NCBI GenBank assembly: GCA_029219165.1
Contig: JAQXSW010000021.1
Location: 62,001 to 126,000, forward strand
Direction of reading: 5' to 3'
Source: Oscillospiraceae bacterium
Lineage (GTDB): Bacteria > Bacillota > Clostridia > Oscillospirales > Acutalibacteraceae
Length of the DNA: 64,000 bases
Numbering within the stretch: the first letter of the stretch is position 1; every line of letters begins with the position of its first letter. Under the pieces are notes generated by a model, which was not told where the DNA came from, ran no database searches, and saw only the letters and a list, made by a program, of their open reading frames with translations. Of this stretch, positions 16,546 through 25,819 are shown piece after piece. Made by a program: the position numbers and the translations under genes.

Positions 16546-18048
16546 ATGAATTTTGAAATTCTTGCCTTTGCACTGTACTTTGTTTTAGTACTTGCTATTG
16601 GTATTGTGTTCTTTATAAAAAGTAAAGACAACAGCAATGAAAAAGATTATTTCCTTGGCGGAAGACAAATGGGTCCATACGTAACCGCCATGAGTGCACA
16701 GGCTTCTGATATGTCAGCATGGCTTCTTATGGGACTTCCGGGTTCAATGCTTGCATTTGGTTTTGGACAAGCATGGATTGGAATTGGTCTTGCTATTGGT
16801 ACCGCACTCAACTGGATATTAGTAGCTAAACGTCTTCGTAAATTTTCCAAAGTTTCCGGAGACTCAATAACTCTTCCACAATATCTATCAAACAGATTCC
16901 TTGCTAAGAGCCCTGCTCTTTCAATCATCTGTGCAATTGTATTTTTAATAAGTTTCACACTTTATGTTGCTTCCGGATTCGTAAGTGGTGCAACAGTATT
17001 TACAACACTTATTCCAAGTCTTAAGACAGAAACTGCAATGTTAATATTTGCCGTAATAATTATTTGTTATACATTCCTTGGCGGATTTAAAGCTGTTTCT
17101 TGGACGGATTTTTTCCAAGGAGTTCTCATGCTCATGGCACTCATTGCAGTTCCTATTGTAATTTTGGCGGTAGGAAACCTAGACACAAGTGCTCTTAGCA
17201 CAGTTTATGTAAATGCAGAAGACGGAACAAATTATGAATTTGTTGCAAACCTTTTCTCAGCTTCTTGGCAGGACATTATTTCCGGTCTTGCTTGGGGTCT
17301 TGGTTATTTCGGCATGCCTCACATTCTTGTTCGTTTTATGGCTATCAGAAAACCGTCAGAAGTTAAAAAATCTGCTGTAGTTGCAATTGTTTGGGTAACA
17401 ATTGCCCTCTTTGCAGCAATCCTTATTGCATACCTTGGAAGAATGATTGTTGCTGAAGAACTCCTTACTCAGGGACTTCAGAAGATTGTATTTATTGCTC
17501 TCGCAAGAAAATACTTCCCGGCATTTATTTGTGGACTTCTTCTTGCAGCAATTATTGCAGCATCAATGTCAACTGCCGACTCTCAGCTTCTGGTTGCTTC
17601 ATCATCATTTACAAGTGACATTTATAAGCCAATTATCAGAAAAAATGCATCTGACAAAGAACTTCTTTGGGTAGGTAGAATTGTTGTTCTTATTGTTGCA
17701 ATTATTGCATATATTATTGCAAGTTCAAAAGGAAAAGGCGCTCAAGCCATTATGGAAATGGTTGAAAATGCTTGGGGTCTCTTTGGTGCAGCATTCGGAC
17801 CAACAGTTATTCTCTCTGTATTCTGGAAACGTTTTACATATCAAGGTGCAATTGCCGGAATTGTTACCGGTTCAATTGTTGATATAGTATGGCTTCTTGC
17901 CCTTTCAAGCACAGGCATTTATGAAATTCTTCCGGGATTTGTAGCAAGCCTTATTGCAGCAGTAGTTGTTTCACTTATTTCAAAGGCACCATCTGAGGAA
18001 GTCAATGCAATTTTTGAAAAAGCTACAGATAAAAACTTTGACGAATAA
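16546..18048 (+). CDS. putP: Sodium/proline symporter
   Basis: Na+-coupled uptake of L-proline across the cytoplasmic membrane; sodium:solute symporter family, LeuT fold, about 13 helices. The 500-residue protein has the family sequence FLGGRQMGPYVTAMSAQ (about 37-53) followed by SDMSAWLLMGLPG, the GFKAVSWTDFFQG stretch and AASMSTADSQLLVASS with the helix-8 serine/threonine sodium ligands. Conservation is high enough to favour PutP over other family members. ATG at 16546 is preferred over a TTG at 16537, which would lie two bases from the AAAGG site. It is transcribed alone. Confidence 0.88.
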   Translation: MNFEILAFALYFVLVLAIGIVFFIKSKDNSNEKDYFLGGRQMGPYVTAMSAQASDMSAWLLMGLPGSMLAFGFGQAWIGIGLAIGTALNWILVAKRLRKFSKVSGDSITLPQYLSNRFLAKSPALSIICAIVFLISFTLYVASGFVSGATVFTTLIPSLKTETAMLIFAVIIICYTFLGGFKAVSWTDFFQGVLMLMALIAVPIVILAVGNLDTSALSTVYVNAEDGTNYEFVANLFSASWQDIISGLAWGLGYFGMPHILVRFMAIRKPSEVKKSAVVAIVWVTIALFAAILIAYLGRMIVAEELLTQGLQKIVFIALARKYFPAFICGLLLAAIIAASMSTADSQLLVASSSFTSDIYKPIIRKNASDKELLWVGRIVVLIVAIIAYIIASSKGKGAQAIMEMVENAWGLFGAAFGPTVILSVFWKRFTYQGAIAGIVTGSIVDIVWLLALSSTGIYEILPGFVASLIAAVVVSLISKAPSEEVNAIFEKATDKNFDE

Positions 18049-18078
18049 ACCTTATATTTATAAGGTCAAATTAAACAA

Positions 18079-18114
18079 GAAATCCCTGTGGGCTTAAACC
18101 CATAGGGATTTTCT
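18079..18114. terminator. Terminator shared by putP and hemW
   Basis: A stem of about 13 bp with one G-U pair (18080-18092 with 18099-18112), loop CTTAAA. T-rich on both sides, so it can serve the convergent genes putP and hemW. Confidence 0.82.
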
Positions 18115-18132
18115 TATTTATAAAAGTCAAAA

Positions 18133-19236
18133 CTAAATAAGTTCTGAAATAATATAGTTTGAAACTAAAAAACCTTCTCTGGTTAATCTCAAATTGTATA
18201 TATCATTTTCCTTTTGTTCAAGAACTAAAAATGATTCATATTTCTTATTCTTTACTTTTTCCAATATACTTTCAGGAAGTAATCCGGTATAACCGCCAAC
18301 AAGTCTTAACGAAAGCATTAATCGCTCGGAAAATGATCCACCATCCGAATCATAAATAAGCATTGGAGAATTAATAAACTCCTCTATATTTGAATCATAA
18401 TACATACGTTTTCCAAAAATAAATGAATGTGCCGCCGGTCCAATTCCAAGATATTCTTCCGTATTCCAATACTTCAAATTATGCTTACTTTCAAATGAAG
18501 GCTTACTGAAATTGGAAATTTCATACTGCATTAGTCCAATACTTTCCAGAAATTCACAAGTAGTTTTATATAATTCTATAGTCTCATCTTCAGAGGGAAG
18601 CGCAAGTTCCCCAGTTTTATTGCGCTCATAAAAAACTGTGCCCTCTTCAAGTTTCAACATATAAGCGCTTACATGCGGCACTCCGGTATCTTTTATGAAC
18701 TCAAGAGAATCCAAAAGCGATTCATGCGTTTGCCCCGGGATACCAATCATTAAGTCAATTGAAATATTGGTAATTCCCGCAATCCTTACAACTTCAATGC
18801 ACTCCAAAAGACGTTCCTTACCGGAAATTCTGCCAAGTTTCTTTCGCTCAAAATCTACAGCTGACTGCATTCCGAAAGAAATACGGTTAACGCCAAGTTT
18901 AGAAAGTTTCGGCACAAGCAATTCAACTTCCGAAGAAGGATTAATTTCAACCGTTATTTCAGCATCTTTGGAAACAGAAAAATTAGAATATATTTCACAA
19001 AAAATTTCCTCAAAATCAGCGGCAGATAATGAAGACGGAGTCCCGCCTCCAAAGTAAATTGTATCAACCACTTTGGAAGCGAGACTTTCTTTATGCTTCT
19101 TTATTTCTTTTTTTACAGCTTTTACATATTCCGCCTTTATGCTTTCATTGCCCGAAAGTCGGATTTTATAAAAATCACAGTACGGACAAATGCTTTTACA
19201 GAATGGCACATGAATATAAAGTCCAATATTTTCCAT
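18133..19236 (-). CDS. hemW: HemW-like radical SAM protein (heme chaperone family)
   Basis: A 367-residue radical SAM protein formerly called oxygen-independent coproporphyrinogen oxidase-like. The iron-sulfur motif CKSICPYC (Cys-x3-Cys-x2-Cys, residues 12-19) lies in the HemW-typical HVPFCKSICPYCDF context, followed by GGGTPSSL, and by a C-terminal HemN domain (KYWNTEEYLGIGPAAHSF). HemW is thought to bind heme and deliver it to membrane enzymes rather than make porphyrin. It starts 2 bp after the lepA stop codon with no clear ribosome site, so translational coupling to lepA is likely; lepA-hemW order is common in Firmicutes. Confidence 0.92.
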   Translation of the reverse strand: MENIGLYIHVPFCKSICPYCDFYKIRLSGNESIKAEYVKAVKKEIKKHKESLASKVVDTIYFGGGTPSSLSAADFEEIFCEIYSNFSVSKDAEITVEINPSSEVELLVPKLSKLGVNRISFGMQSAVDFERKKLGRISGKERLLECIEVVRIAGITNISIDLMIGIPGQTHESLLDSLEFIKDTGVPHVSAYMLKLEEGTVFYERNKTGELALPSEDETIELYKTTCEFLESIGLMQYEISNFSKPSFESKHNLKYWNTEEYLGIGPAAHSFIFGKRMYYDSNIEEFINSPMLIYDSDGGSFSERLMLSLRLVGGYTGLLPESILEKVKNKKYESFLVLEQKENDIYNLRLTREGFLVSNYIISELI

Positions 19237-19238
19237 AA

Positions 19239-21047
19239 CTAATCGTCCAATTTAAGAACTGCCATGAATGCCTCTTGAGGTACTTCAACACTACCAAACT
19301 GACGCATACGCTTCTTTCCTTCTTTTTGCTTTTCAAGAAGCTTCTTTTTACGCGTAATGTCACCACCGTAGCATTTTGCAAGAACATCCTTACGCATTGC
19401 CTTAACAGTTTCTCTTGCAATAACTTTTCCGCCAATAGCCATTTGAATAGGTATTTCAAAGAGTTGGCGAGGAATGTTATCTTTCAATTTCTCGGCAATT
19501 TTTCTTGCCTTGTTGTACGCCTTATCCGAGTGAATAATAAAAGAAAGCGCATCAACTTGATCTCCGTTAAGAAGTACATCAAGTTTAACAAGATCAGAAC
19601 GTTCATAGCCCATTATTTCATAGTCAAATGAAGCATAACCACGAGTTCTGGATTTCAAAACGTCAAAAAAGTCATATATTATTTCATTAAGCGGAAGTTC
19701 ATAATGAATGTCAACACGATCAGCAGCAAGATATTGCATATCCTTAAATACACCGCGACGTTCCTGACAAAGATCCATTATTGCGCCAACATAATCAGGC
19801 GGAGCATAAATGTGAGCATTGGTAATAGGTTCCTCAGCATAATCTATAGTTCCGGGATCCGGATAATTTGAAGGATTATCTATTTCAACGACTTCTCCGC
19901 CATTTAGATGTATTTTATAAATTACACTTGGAATTGTTGTTACAAGATCCAAGTCATATTCCCTTTCAAGTCTCTCCTGAATTATTTCCAAATGGAGAAG
20001 ACCTAAAAAGCCACAGCGAAATCCAAAGCCAAGGGCTCCGGATGTCTCCGGCTCAAATGAAAGAGCAGCATCATTAAGTTGAAGTTTTGCCAAAGCCTCT
20101 TTAAGGCTTTCGTAGTCTGCTCCATCAGCCGGATATACGCCACAGAATACCATTGGGTTTACCTTACGATAACCCGGCAAAGCTTCCTCTGCAGGATTTG
20201 TTGCAAGGGTTACTGTGTCACCCACACGAGCTTCTGAAACTGTTTTAATAGATGCGGTAATATAACCTACTTCGCCTGCTCTAAGGACATCTACAGGTTC
20301 CATTGAAGTTGCCCTCATATAACCAACTTCAACTACAGTAAATTCTGCACCTGTAGCCATCATTCTCATTGTGTCTCCGGCTTTAATTTGACCGTCCATA
20401 ACTCGCACATAAACAATAACACCTTTATAACTGTCATAAACAGAATCAAAGATCAAAGCCTTTAAAGGGGCTTGCTCATCTCCTCTTGGAGCAGGTATTT
20501 CTTTTACTATTTGCTCAAGTACAGCCTCAACATTTTCACCGGTCTTTGCAGACACACGAGGCGCATCCGCACATGGCAAACCAATTACATCTTCCACCTC
20601 AGCTGAAACCCTTTCAGGGTCAGCTGCCGGAAGATCAATCTTATTAATGACCGGACATATTTCAAGGTCATGATCAAGCGCAAGGTAAGTGTTTGCAAGC
20701 GTTTGCGCCTCAATGCCCTGAGTTGCATCTACAATTAAAACCGCACCTTCACAGGCAGCAAGAGACCTGGACACTTCATAGTTAAAGTCAACATGACCCG
20801 GTGTATCTATTAAGTTTAATTCGTATGTTTCTCCATCTTCAGCAAGATAGTCAAGCTTTACAGCATGAGCTTTTATGGTAATACCACGTTCTCTTTCAAG
20901 ATCCATATTATCCAGTAGTTGCTCTGTCATATCTCTTTTAGCAACAGATCCGGTAAGTTCCAAGAGTCTGTCTGCCAATGTTGATTTACCATGGTCAATA
21001 TGAGCAATTATTGAAAAATTTCTTATATTCTTCTTATAATCGGACAA
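19239..21047 (-). CDS. lepA: Elongation factor 4 (LepA)
   Basis: Ribosome-associated translational GTPase of 602 residues, normal length. It has G1 AHIDHGKST (about 14-22), G3 DTPGH, G4 NKID, and the LepA-specific C-terminal domain ([23 protein letters not shown] segment and the final [15 protein letters not shown] tail). LepA acts on stalled ribosomes or in 30S maturation. I choose TTG at 21047 because AGGTGA sits seven bases upstream; the GTG at 21056 is itself part of that site, and homologues begin with [15 protein letters not shown]. An extended -10 (TGATATTAT) lies about 30 bp upstream. Confidence 0.93.
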   Translation of the reverse strand: MSDYKKNIRNFSIIAHIDHGKSTLADRLLELTGSVAKRDMTEQLLDNMDLERERGITIKAHAVKLDYLAEDGETYELNLIDTPGHVDFNYEVSRSLAACEGAVLIVDATQGIEAQTLANTYLALDHDLEICPVINKIDLPAADPERVSAEVEDVIGLPCADAPRVSAKTGENVEAVLEQIVKEIPAPRGDEQAPLKALIFDSVYDSYKGVIVYVRVMDGQIKAGDTMRMMATGAEFTVVEVGYMRATSMEPVDVLRAGEVGYITASIKTVSEARVGDTVTLATNPAEEALPGYRKVNPMVFCGVYPADGADYESLKEALAKLQLNDAALSFEPETSGALGFGFRCGFLGLLHLEIIQERLEREYDLDLVTTIPSVIYKIHLNGGEVVEIDNPSNYPDPGTIDYAEEPITNAHIYAPPDYVGAIMDLCQERRGVFKDMQYLAADRVDIHYELPLNEIIYDFFDVLKSRTRGYASFDYEIMGYERSDLVKLDVLLNGDQVDALSFIIHSDKAYNKARKIAEKLKDNIPRQLFEIPIQMAIGGKVIARETVKAMRKDVLAKCYGGDITRKKKLLEKQKEGKKRMRQFGSVEVPQEAFMAVLKLDD

Positions 21048-21113
21048 AAATATCACCTATTCCTTTACTGCGTACTATAATATCATAAACATTTAAGATT
21101 TTACAGTAATTAT

Positions 21114-21142
21114 TTGTATGTATATTATATTTGTGTTAAAAT
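21114..21142 (+). promoter_or_regulatory. Promoter of the small lipoprotein gene
   Basis: TTGTAT (21114-21119), 17-bp spacer, TAAAAT (21137-21142), 31 bp before the start codon. Confidence 0.6.
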
Positions 21143-21172
21143 AACGTAGTACAAAACCAAAGGAGTATATCT

Positions 21173-21787
21173 ATGAAAAAAATTATTTCAATTTTATTAG
21201 TTTTAGTAATTTGTCTTTCATTCTCTGCTTGTAATAAGAAGAGTGTCGTATATGAAGGCACTTATGACGAAGAAACTTATGTTCAATCTTCCGAGATATC
21301 CGGAGTAAGTTTCCTTATTCCAAAGGATATATATAGTAAAACTGAACCATACGAAAACAAAGACAACTATACCGCAGAGGAAATTGGAAATCATATTTTC
21401 AAAACATCAGATGAGAAAAACTTCTGTATTTATCAGCCGGGTTCTTTCTTCTACTATGTATTTGACCTTGACAGAATAGAAGGTATTGAAGAACAAAGAG
21501 ATGTTTCAGAAATTCCGGGACTTACAGGTACGTCAAAGTGGATAGCTCTCCAAACAAGAAATCCAAACACTTGTATTTCAACAAATGTGGATGGAAACAT
21601 TCAAATAATCTACGGTTCATATGTAGCTGAAACACTAATAGGCAAAAACATTACATACAACTCATACGTATCCATTCTCCATGACGCAGATACAAATCAT
21701 GACTACATGTTAATTGTCGGATTCAACAATGTAATCGGAGACAAAACAGCACTTGAAATTGCACAGGAGTTTAAATTGGTTAAATAA
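21173..21787 (+). CDS. Small secreted lipoprotein of unknown function
   Basis: A 204-residue protein with a lipoprotein signal peptide: MKKI start, hydrophobic core, lipobox SFSAC, lipidated Cys at residue 20. The mature part is acidic and shows no motif I recognise; its length and a late IVGFNNV segment recall small ligand-binding or PsbP-like lipoproteins, but this is not enough for a call. Transcribed alone between its own promoter and a shared terminator. ATG follows AAAGGAG. Confidence 0.8.
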   Translation: MKKIISILLVLVICLSFSACNKKSVVYEGTYDEETYVQSSEISGVSFLIPKDIYSKTEPYENKDNYTAEEIGNHIFKTSDEKNFCIYQPGSFFYYVFDLDRIEGIEEQRDVSEIPGLTGTSKWIALQTRNPNTCISTNVDGNIQIIYGSYVAETLIGKNITYNSYVSILHDADTNHDYMLIVGFNNVIGDKTALEIAQEFKLVK

Positions 21788-21826
21788 GAAAATCCCTTCA
21801 CACAAAAATGTGAAGGGATTTTTTTA
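21788..21826. terminator. Bidirectional terminator
   Basis: A 14-bp stem (21789-21802 with 21809-21822) with a 6-base loop and seven T on the plus side. The minus side runs into A/T and can also end the convergent operon, whose last stop codon is at 21824. Confidence 0.88.
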
Positions 21827-22090
21827 TGCATTGTACTGACTATATATCCACTCTGTAGCCTTGTCAATTCCGTCCTGACTATATTCAAATTCTTCTTTTA
21901 TGGTTCTTCCGGCTTCATCCTCAACTTCAAAACAGTTGTTTTTATAAACTGCAGCAACAAAGACCTTCTCTATTTCATCCTTTTCAAGTGGAAAAAGCTT
22001 ATATCTGAAGTCACCAAAACTTCCGGAAAAAGTATTTTTTTGTGACATATAGTCGAACTTTGGAATTCGAAGTTTTAATTCTTCACCCAA
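21824..22090 (-). CDS. Small hypothetical protein coupled to the DUF5696 lipoprotein
   Basis: An 88-residue soluble, acidic protein with no motif I recognise; one short FSGSFGDFRYKLFP segment followed by charged helices. The start is set at TTG (22090) because GGAGG, eight bases upstream, directly follows the stop codon of the preceding gene; a nearer ATG is out of frame. Its tight spacing to the DUF5696 gene suggests co-expression. Confidence 0.6.
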   Translation of the reverse strand: MGEELKLRIPKFDYMSQKNTFSGSFGDFRYKLFPLEKDEIEKVFVAAVYKNNCFEVEDEAGRTIKEEFEYSQDGIDKATEWIYSQYNA

Positions 22091-22105
22091 TTTACATGCC
22101 TCCAA

Positions 22106-24262
22106 TTAGTTAACTCTAAGATAACTGCCAGCCTTTATAGTAAGGTTGTTATACTCTATATTTTCACTTGTATAATTGACATATATAAAGGTTTCATTGT
22201 TATAAGATGTCCTGTAAAGACCTTCTTGAATTTTTTCATGTCCTGTCATTTTAGCATCCTTCAAATCTTTAAACACGACATTAATCTTTTCATAGACAGT
22301 TAAAGCATCTGCAACCCAATTGTCATAGTAAAGTTTTGACTTTTCCTCATTTTTTGGAAGACTGTTAATATAAGTCCACTGGAATGATGGAATTGCCCCG
22401 TATTCAATACACTTAAGAAGAGTCTTATTATAATCTTCCGAAAGATTAAGGAATGGACCCGTATACTCAGCTGTACCGTGTAATATCATTTGAACAAAAG
22501 GCACAGACGAATAATAAGCAGTCTCATCATACGATGTTTCAAGTGGCAAACCGGATATTATTAAAGCATTCTTTAGTGTATAAAGATTACCATTGTTCAC
22601 CATTAATTTTTTATTTGTAGAAAGTGCAATTACTTGATCAAATATTTCATCTGCGTATGCTTGTCTATCCACAAATTTAGAGGAATAATCTGAAAACAGA
22701 TATTTTCCGGCATCTGAAATTGAATAACCCGGAATATCATAGTCCTTCATTTTTGACATAAACTCTACAACATTGTTTGTCAATTCTTTTGATGAAAGGC
22801 CGTAAAAAGACTTGTTTTCCGAACCAACATATCCCTTTAAAGGGTTTTTCTCGGTTATTTCAATATTTTTTGAAATAACGCCTGAAGCCTTTTTACCACC
22901 TGAATAGGCTGTAATTATATTTGTTGACAAATAAAGGCCAAATCCTTGAGTATTCATATAACTTACGAGCGATTCAAACTCTGACTTCTTTCCCATTTTC
23001 TTTAGGAATGAGGCATTATTCAAAGCCACTTGGTTAATACCCCCGGAAAATGCACCTTCAAGTTCAAGATTTAAATCATTAATGCCCTTAGCCTTTAAAA
23101 TAGAAGCAATATCTTCCGCATTTTCAAAACTTGTATAAAGACTTGTTCCCGCAACAGTTTTTTTCATACTGCAAACAAGAGTAACCGGTAAGGCTATTCC
23201 ACCTTCATTTGAAACAGACCTTGTGGACAAAAGTCCATCTCTTACAAGTTGCTCTCTACAAACTGAAGCCATACCGGTATAAGATGCTGTGGAACCGGAA
23301 AGAAATCTGTAATTAACAGATATTTTGCCCTCATATGACTTTCCGCCAATTACATTGGTAACGGTTCCGTCCTCTTCTGATTTTGAACTATTAGGGGTAA
23401 CAGCAAAAGATGCATAGGCAGAATTAATTCCGCCCTTTTGAGTATTGGCATTTATAGAAGAAATTGCTGCGCCATTTGTAACAATGGCTGTTATTGCACT
23501 ATTTCCGCTCTTGATTCCAAAAGCACCTATTATTCCGCTGTGAGAATTGCTTTTTTCAACAGCATAGTCTGCACCATAGGTTTCAATAGAATATGATGCA
23601 CTATCTGCAGTTGCAAGGTCAATAAGTGCACCGGAGCCATCCGGAATAAGTATAAAATCACCTATGGACGCATTTTCAACTGAACCAAAAGAAGGAAGAA
23701 GTTCAATATTTGTAATTTTTAAATCGTCAAGATTTTCTGAAATCTTCTCACAGTTAACAGAAGCACTAAGGAGACCATCTTCCAGCTTAAGTGTTAAGGA
23801 AACAGGAATTTTAATACTAGGGTTGTCCTTCTTTTCACTGAAAACGTATGAAAAAACAATTTCATTCTCTTTATAGCTGCAATTTGCAGTTCCAAATGCA
23901 ACGCTATTCTCTTGAGAATTAAGTTTATATGTCTGCTTACCGTTTGACACAATAATATTGAGCATTGAACCGGTCTTATTTGAAGTTTTTGGAAGACCAT
24001 ACCAATTTTGACCGGATGAATCCTTTATGGCAAAAGTAAAATTGGTTTCATCCACGTACATTTTATAAAGACCTGTATTTGTAATGCACTTGTAATTTAC
24101 CGGTGAATGATATTTTTCAGTTGGATTTGCTACCTCTACAACAGTAGCGCCACCCTTAACCTCTACAACATTCCCCGCTCCGTTGCATGCAGAGAGTGAA
24201 AGAAGTAAAAGAAGTGCAAGCACGACTGAAATTATTCTCTTTCCAAGATTATTTATATACAT
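22106..24262 (-). CDS. DUF5696-type lipoprotein
   Basis: A 718-residue exported lipoprotein with lipobox LSLSAC (Cys26). An early segment (GLYKMYVDETNFTFAIKD, then NWYGLP), the phrase IPDGSGALI, and a large C-terminal barrel-like region match my memory of DUF5696 proteins in Clostridia and Paenibacillus, often near sugar ABC transporters. No transporter is adjacent here. The C-terminal half (YGAIPSFQWTYI, VYEKIN) looks like a degenerate glycosidase-type TIM barrel, but I see no catalytic pair I can assert. It has its own promoter overlapping the end of sigF. Confidence 0.7.
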   Translation of the reverse strand: MYINNLGKRIISVVLALLLLLSLSACNGAGNVVEVKGGATVVEVANPTEKYHSPVNYKCITNTGLYKMYVDETNFTFAIKDSSGQNWYGLPKTSNKTGSMLNIIVSNGKQTYKLNSQENSVAFGTANCSYKENEIVFSYVFSEKKDNPSIKIPVSLTLKLEDGLLSASVNCEKISENLDDLKITNIELLPSFGSVENASIGDFILIPDGSGALIDLATADSASYSIETYGADYAVEKSNSHSGIIGAFGIKSGNSAITAIVTNGAAISSINANTQKGGINSAYASFAVTPNSSKSEEDGTVTNVIGGKSYEGKISVNYRFLSGSTASYTGMASVCREQLVRDGLLSTRSVSNEGGIALPVTLVCSMKKTVAGTSLYTSFENAEDIASILKAKGINDLNLELEGAFSGGINQVALNNASFLKKMGKKSEFESLVSYMNTQGFGLYLSTNIITAYSGGKKASGVISKNIEITEKNPLKGYVGSENKSFYGLSSKELTNNVVEFMSKMKDYDIPGYSISDAGKYLFSDYSSKFVDRQAYADEIFDQVIALSTNKKLMVNNGNLYTLKNALIISGLPLETSYDETAYYSSVPFVQMILHGTAEYTGPFLNLSEDYNKTLLKCIEYGAIPSFQWTYINSLPKNEEKSKLYYDNWVADALTVYEKINVVFKDLKDAKMTGHEKIQEGLYRTSYNNETFIYVNYTSENIEYNNLTIKAGSYLRVN

Positions 24263-24292
24263 GATAATTACTCCATAAATATTTTGAAAAGT

Positions 24293-24321
24293 ATTTTACC
24301 ATAAAAATGCATTATTTTCAA
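24293..24321 (-). promoter_or_regulatory. Promoter of the DUF5696 gene
   Basis: TTGAAA (24321-24316), 17-bp spacer, TAAAAT (24298-24293), minus strand. The -35 overlaps the sigF stop codon. The motif is sigma-A type, not sigma-F or sigma-G type. Confidence 0.65.
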
Positions 24322-24971
24322 ATAAAATAAGGGTCACAGGAAAGCCTTGCACGCAATAAATTTAGACTTTCCTTTTCCCTTCTGGAAACCTTAACTTGGG
24401 AAATTCCAAGTATTTTTCCCGTTTCACTCTGTGTCATATCACACATATAACGCAGTTCAATAATCTTCCTGTCAAACGGAGAAAGAGTTGACAAAAGCCC
24501 CGTTACAGTCGTCTTTGTAACTGTGTCATCTTCAAATCCGTCATCTTTTATTTGTACTGAATCAAAAGACACAGTATGCTCCGACGCACCCAAAATTTCT
24601 GCCACATCAGATTCTGAAATATTCATTTTTTCAGCTATCTGATGGATTTTTGCCGAAGATCCATTTATCTCTTCAATTTCCTCCTTAACTCTTTTAAGTT
24701 CACTTATTTTTTCCTTCATCTGTCGGCTGACTTTTAGTTCTCCACCGTCCCGGAAACACCTTTTGATTTCTCCTAAAATTGCGGGTACTGCAAAAGTTGA
24801 AAAGGCATACCCAAGTGAACAATCATACCGTTTGGCAGCATTACAAAGACCCACACAACCGGAAGAAAACAAATCATCATATTCAATACCTTTATTTTTA
24901 AATCTATTTGCACACATATGGACTAAATTAATGTTTTCTTCAATTAATCTTTCATAGCTTTGCTTGTCCAT
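24318..24971 (-). CDS. sigF: Sporulation sigma factor SigF
   Basis: Forespore-specific RNA polymerase sigma factor, assigned by family and by its place after spoIIAA and spoIIAB. The 217-residue protein has region 2 (EYDDLFSSGCVGLCNAAKRYD, FSTFAVPAILGEIKRCFRD), a region-3 helical segment and region 4 with helix-turn-helix (TQSETGKILGISQVKVSRRE). It is about 35 residues shorter than Bacillus SigF, because it begins almost directly at region 2.1. An SpoIIAB contact in the missing segment may therefore differ. ATG follows the spoIIAB stop by one base, implying translational coupling. Confidence 0.88.
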   Translation of the reverse strand: MDKQSYERLIEENINLVHMCANRFKNKGIEYDDLFSSGCVGLCNAAKRYDCSLGYAFSTFAVPAILGEIKRCFRDGGELKVSRQMKEKISELKRVKEEIEEINGSSAKIHQIAEKMNISESDVAEILGASEHTVSFDSVQIKDDGFEDDTVTKTTVTGLLSTLSPFDRKIIELRYMCDMTQSETGKILGISQVKVSRREKESLNLLRARLSCDPYFI

Positions 24972-24972
24972 A

Positions 24973-25404
24973 TCATTTTCCGAAAATAGTCTTCTTCATA
25001 TAGACGGTTGTTCCTTTGCCCGGAATGGATTTAACTCTAAGTCCGTCCATAAAGCTTTCCATAACAGCAAAGCCAAGGCCGGAACGCTCATCGCCTTTAG
25101 TCGTATAAAGAGGCGTCATTGCCTTCTCTACATCTTCAATACCACAGCCTGTATCCCTAATCTTTATATGAACAGTTTTTCCGTACATTTGACATGTTAT
25201 GTAAATGGTTCCGACACTTTCTTCATAGGCATGTACAATACAATTGGTAACCGCTTCTGACACCGCAGTTTTTATATCGTTTATCTCCTCAATTGTTGGA
25301 TCTAAGGAGGATAAGAATCCACTGACCGCAATCCTGGCAACGCCCTCATTTTGCGACCTGCTCTGCAAAATCAGTTTCATTTCATTTGTCTTTTTTTCTC
25401 TCAT
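24973..25404 (-). CDS. spoIIAB: Anti-sigma F factor SpoIIAB
   Basis: A 143-residue serine kinase and anti-sigma factor that holds SigF inactive until SpoIIAA releases it. GHKL ATPase boxes are visible: N-box EAVTNCIVHAYE (about 49-60), G1 DTGCGI and G2 ERSGLGFAVM. The start overlaps the spoIIAA stop codon (ATGA), and the next gene is sigF, so the three form the standard spoIIA operon. Confidence 0.94.
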   Translation of the reverse strand: MREKKTNEMKLILQSRSQNEGVARIAVSGFLSSLDPTIEEINDIKTAVSEAVTNCIVHAYEESVGTIYITCQMYGKTVHIKIRDTGCGIEDVEKAMTPLYTTKGDERSGLGFAVMESFMDGLRVKSIPGKGTTVYMKKTIFGK

Positions 25405-25724
25405 ACCGCCTTGTCCCTCCTTTCAATCTGAGCAATTTTTTCAATTCCGGAAAGGCTTAAAATTTTTTCAATTCTTTCAGATGCGTTCTTTACAACAACC
25501 GTACCACCATAAAAACTCACAAGCTTATAACGCCCCATAACAAAACCCACTCCGGAACTGTCCATAAATGTAACACCGGAAAAATCAATTTCAAGTTTCT
25601 GTGGTTTAACAAGTTTTATGGCACCGTCCACCGCTTCCCTAAGGGCAATGGCACTATGGTGATCAATTTCTCCTGAAAGAAATGCAACAAGGGTAGTCCC
25701 CTCCTTACAAAGTTTAACTGGCAT
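25401..25724 (-). CDS. spoIIAA: Anti-anti-sigma factor SpoIIAA
   Basis: A 107-residue STAS-domain protein. The phosphorylated serine lies in FMDSSGVGFVMGRYK (Ser56/Ser57), matching the SpoIIAB target site. Unphosphorylated protein frees SigF by binding SpoIIAB. ATG at 25724 follows GGAGATG. Only about 55 bp separate it from the upstream terminator. I could not assign a clear sigma-H or sigma-A promoter there. Confidence 0.93.
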   Translation of the reverse strand: MPVKLCKEGTTLVAFLSGEIDHHSAIALREAVDGAIKLVKPQKLEIDFSGVTFMDSSGVGFVMGRYKLVSFYGGTVVVKNASERIEKILSLSGIEKIAQIERRDKAV

Positions 25725-25780
25725 AATATCATCTCCATATCCTATTTAGTATTTCCCGGAGGTATCTTTTTATTCAAAAA

Positions 25781-25814
25781 ATAAAACCCCTTACACTACT
25801 GTAAGGGGTTTTAC
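25781..25814 (-). terminator. Terminator after the acyl-CoA synthetase gene
   Basis: A 13-bp stem (25783-25795 with 25800-25812), CTAC loop, followed by T-rich sequence on the minus strand; isolates the murC operon from spoIIA. Confidence 0.88.
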
Positions 25815-25819
25815 TTAAA

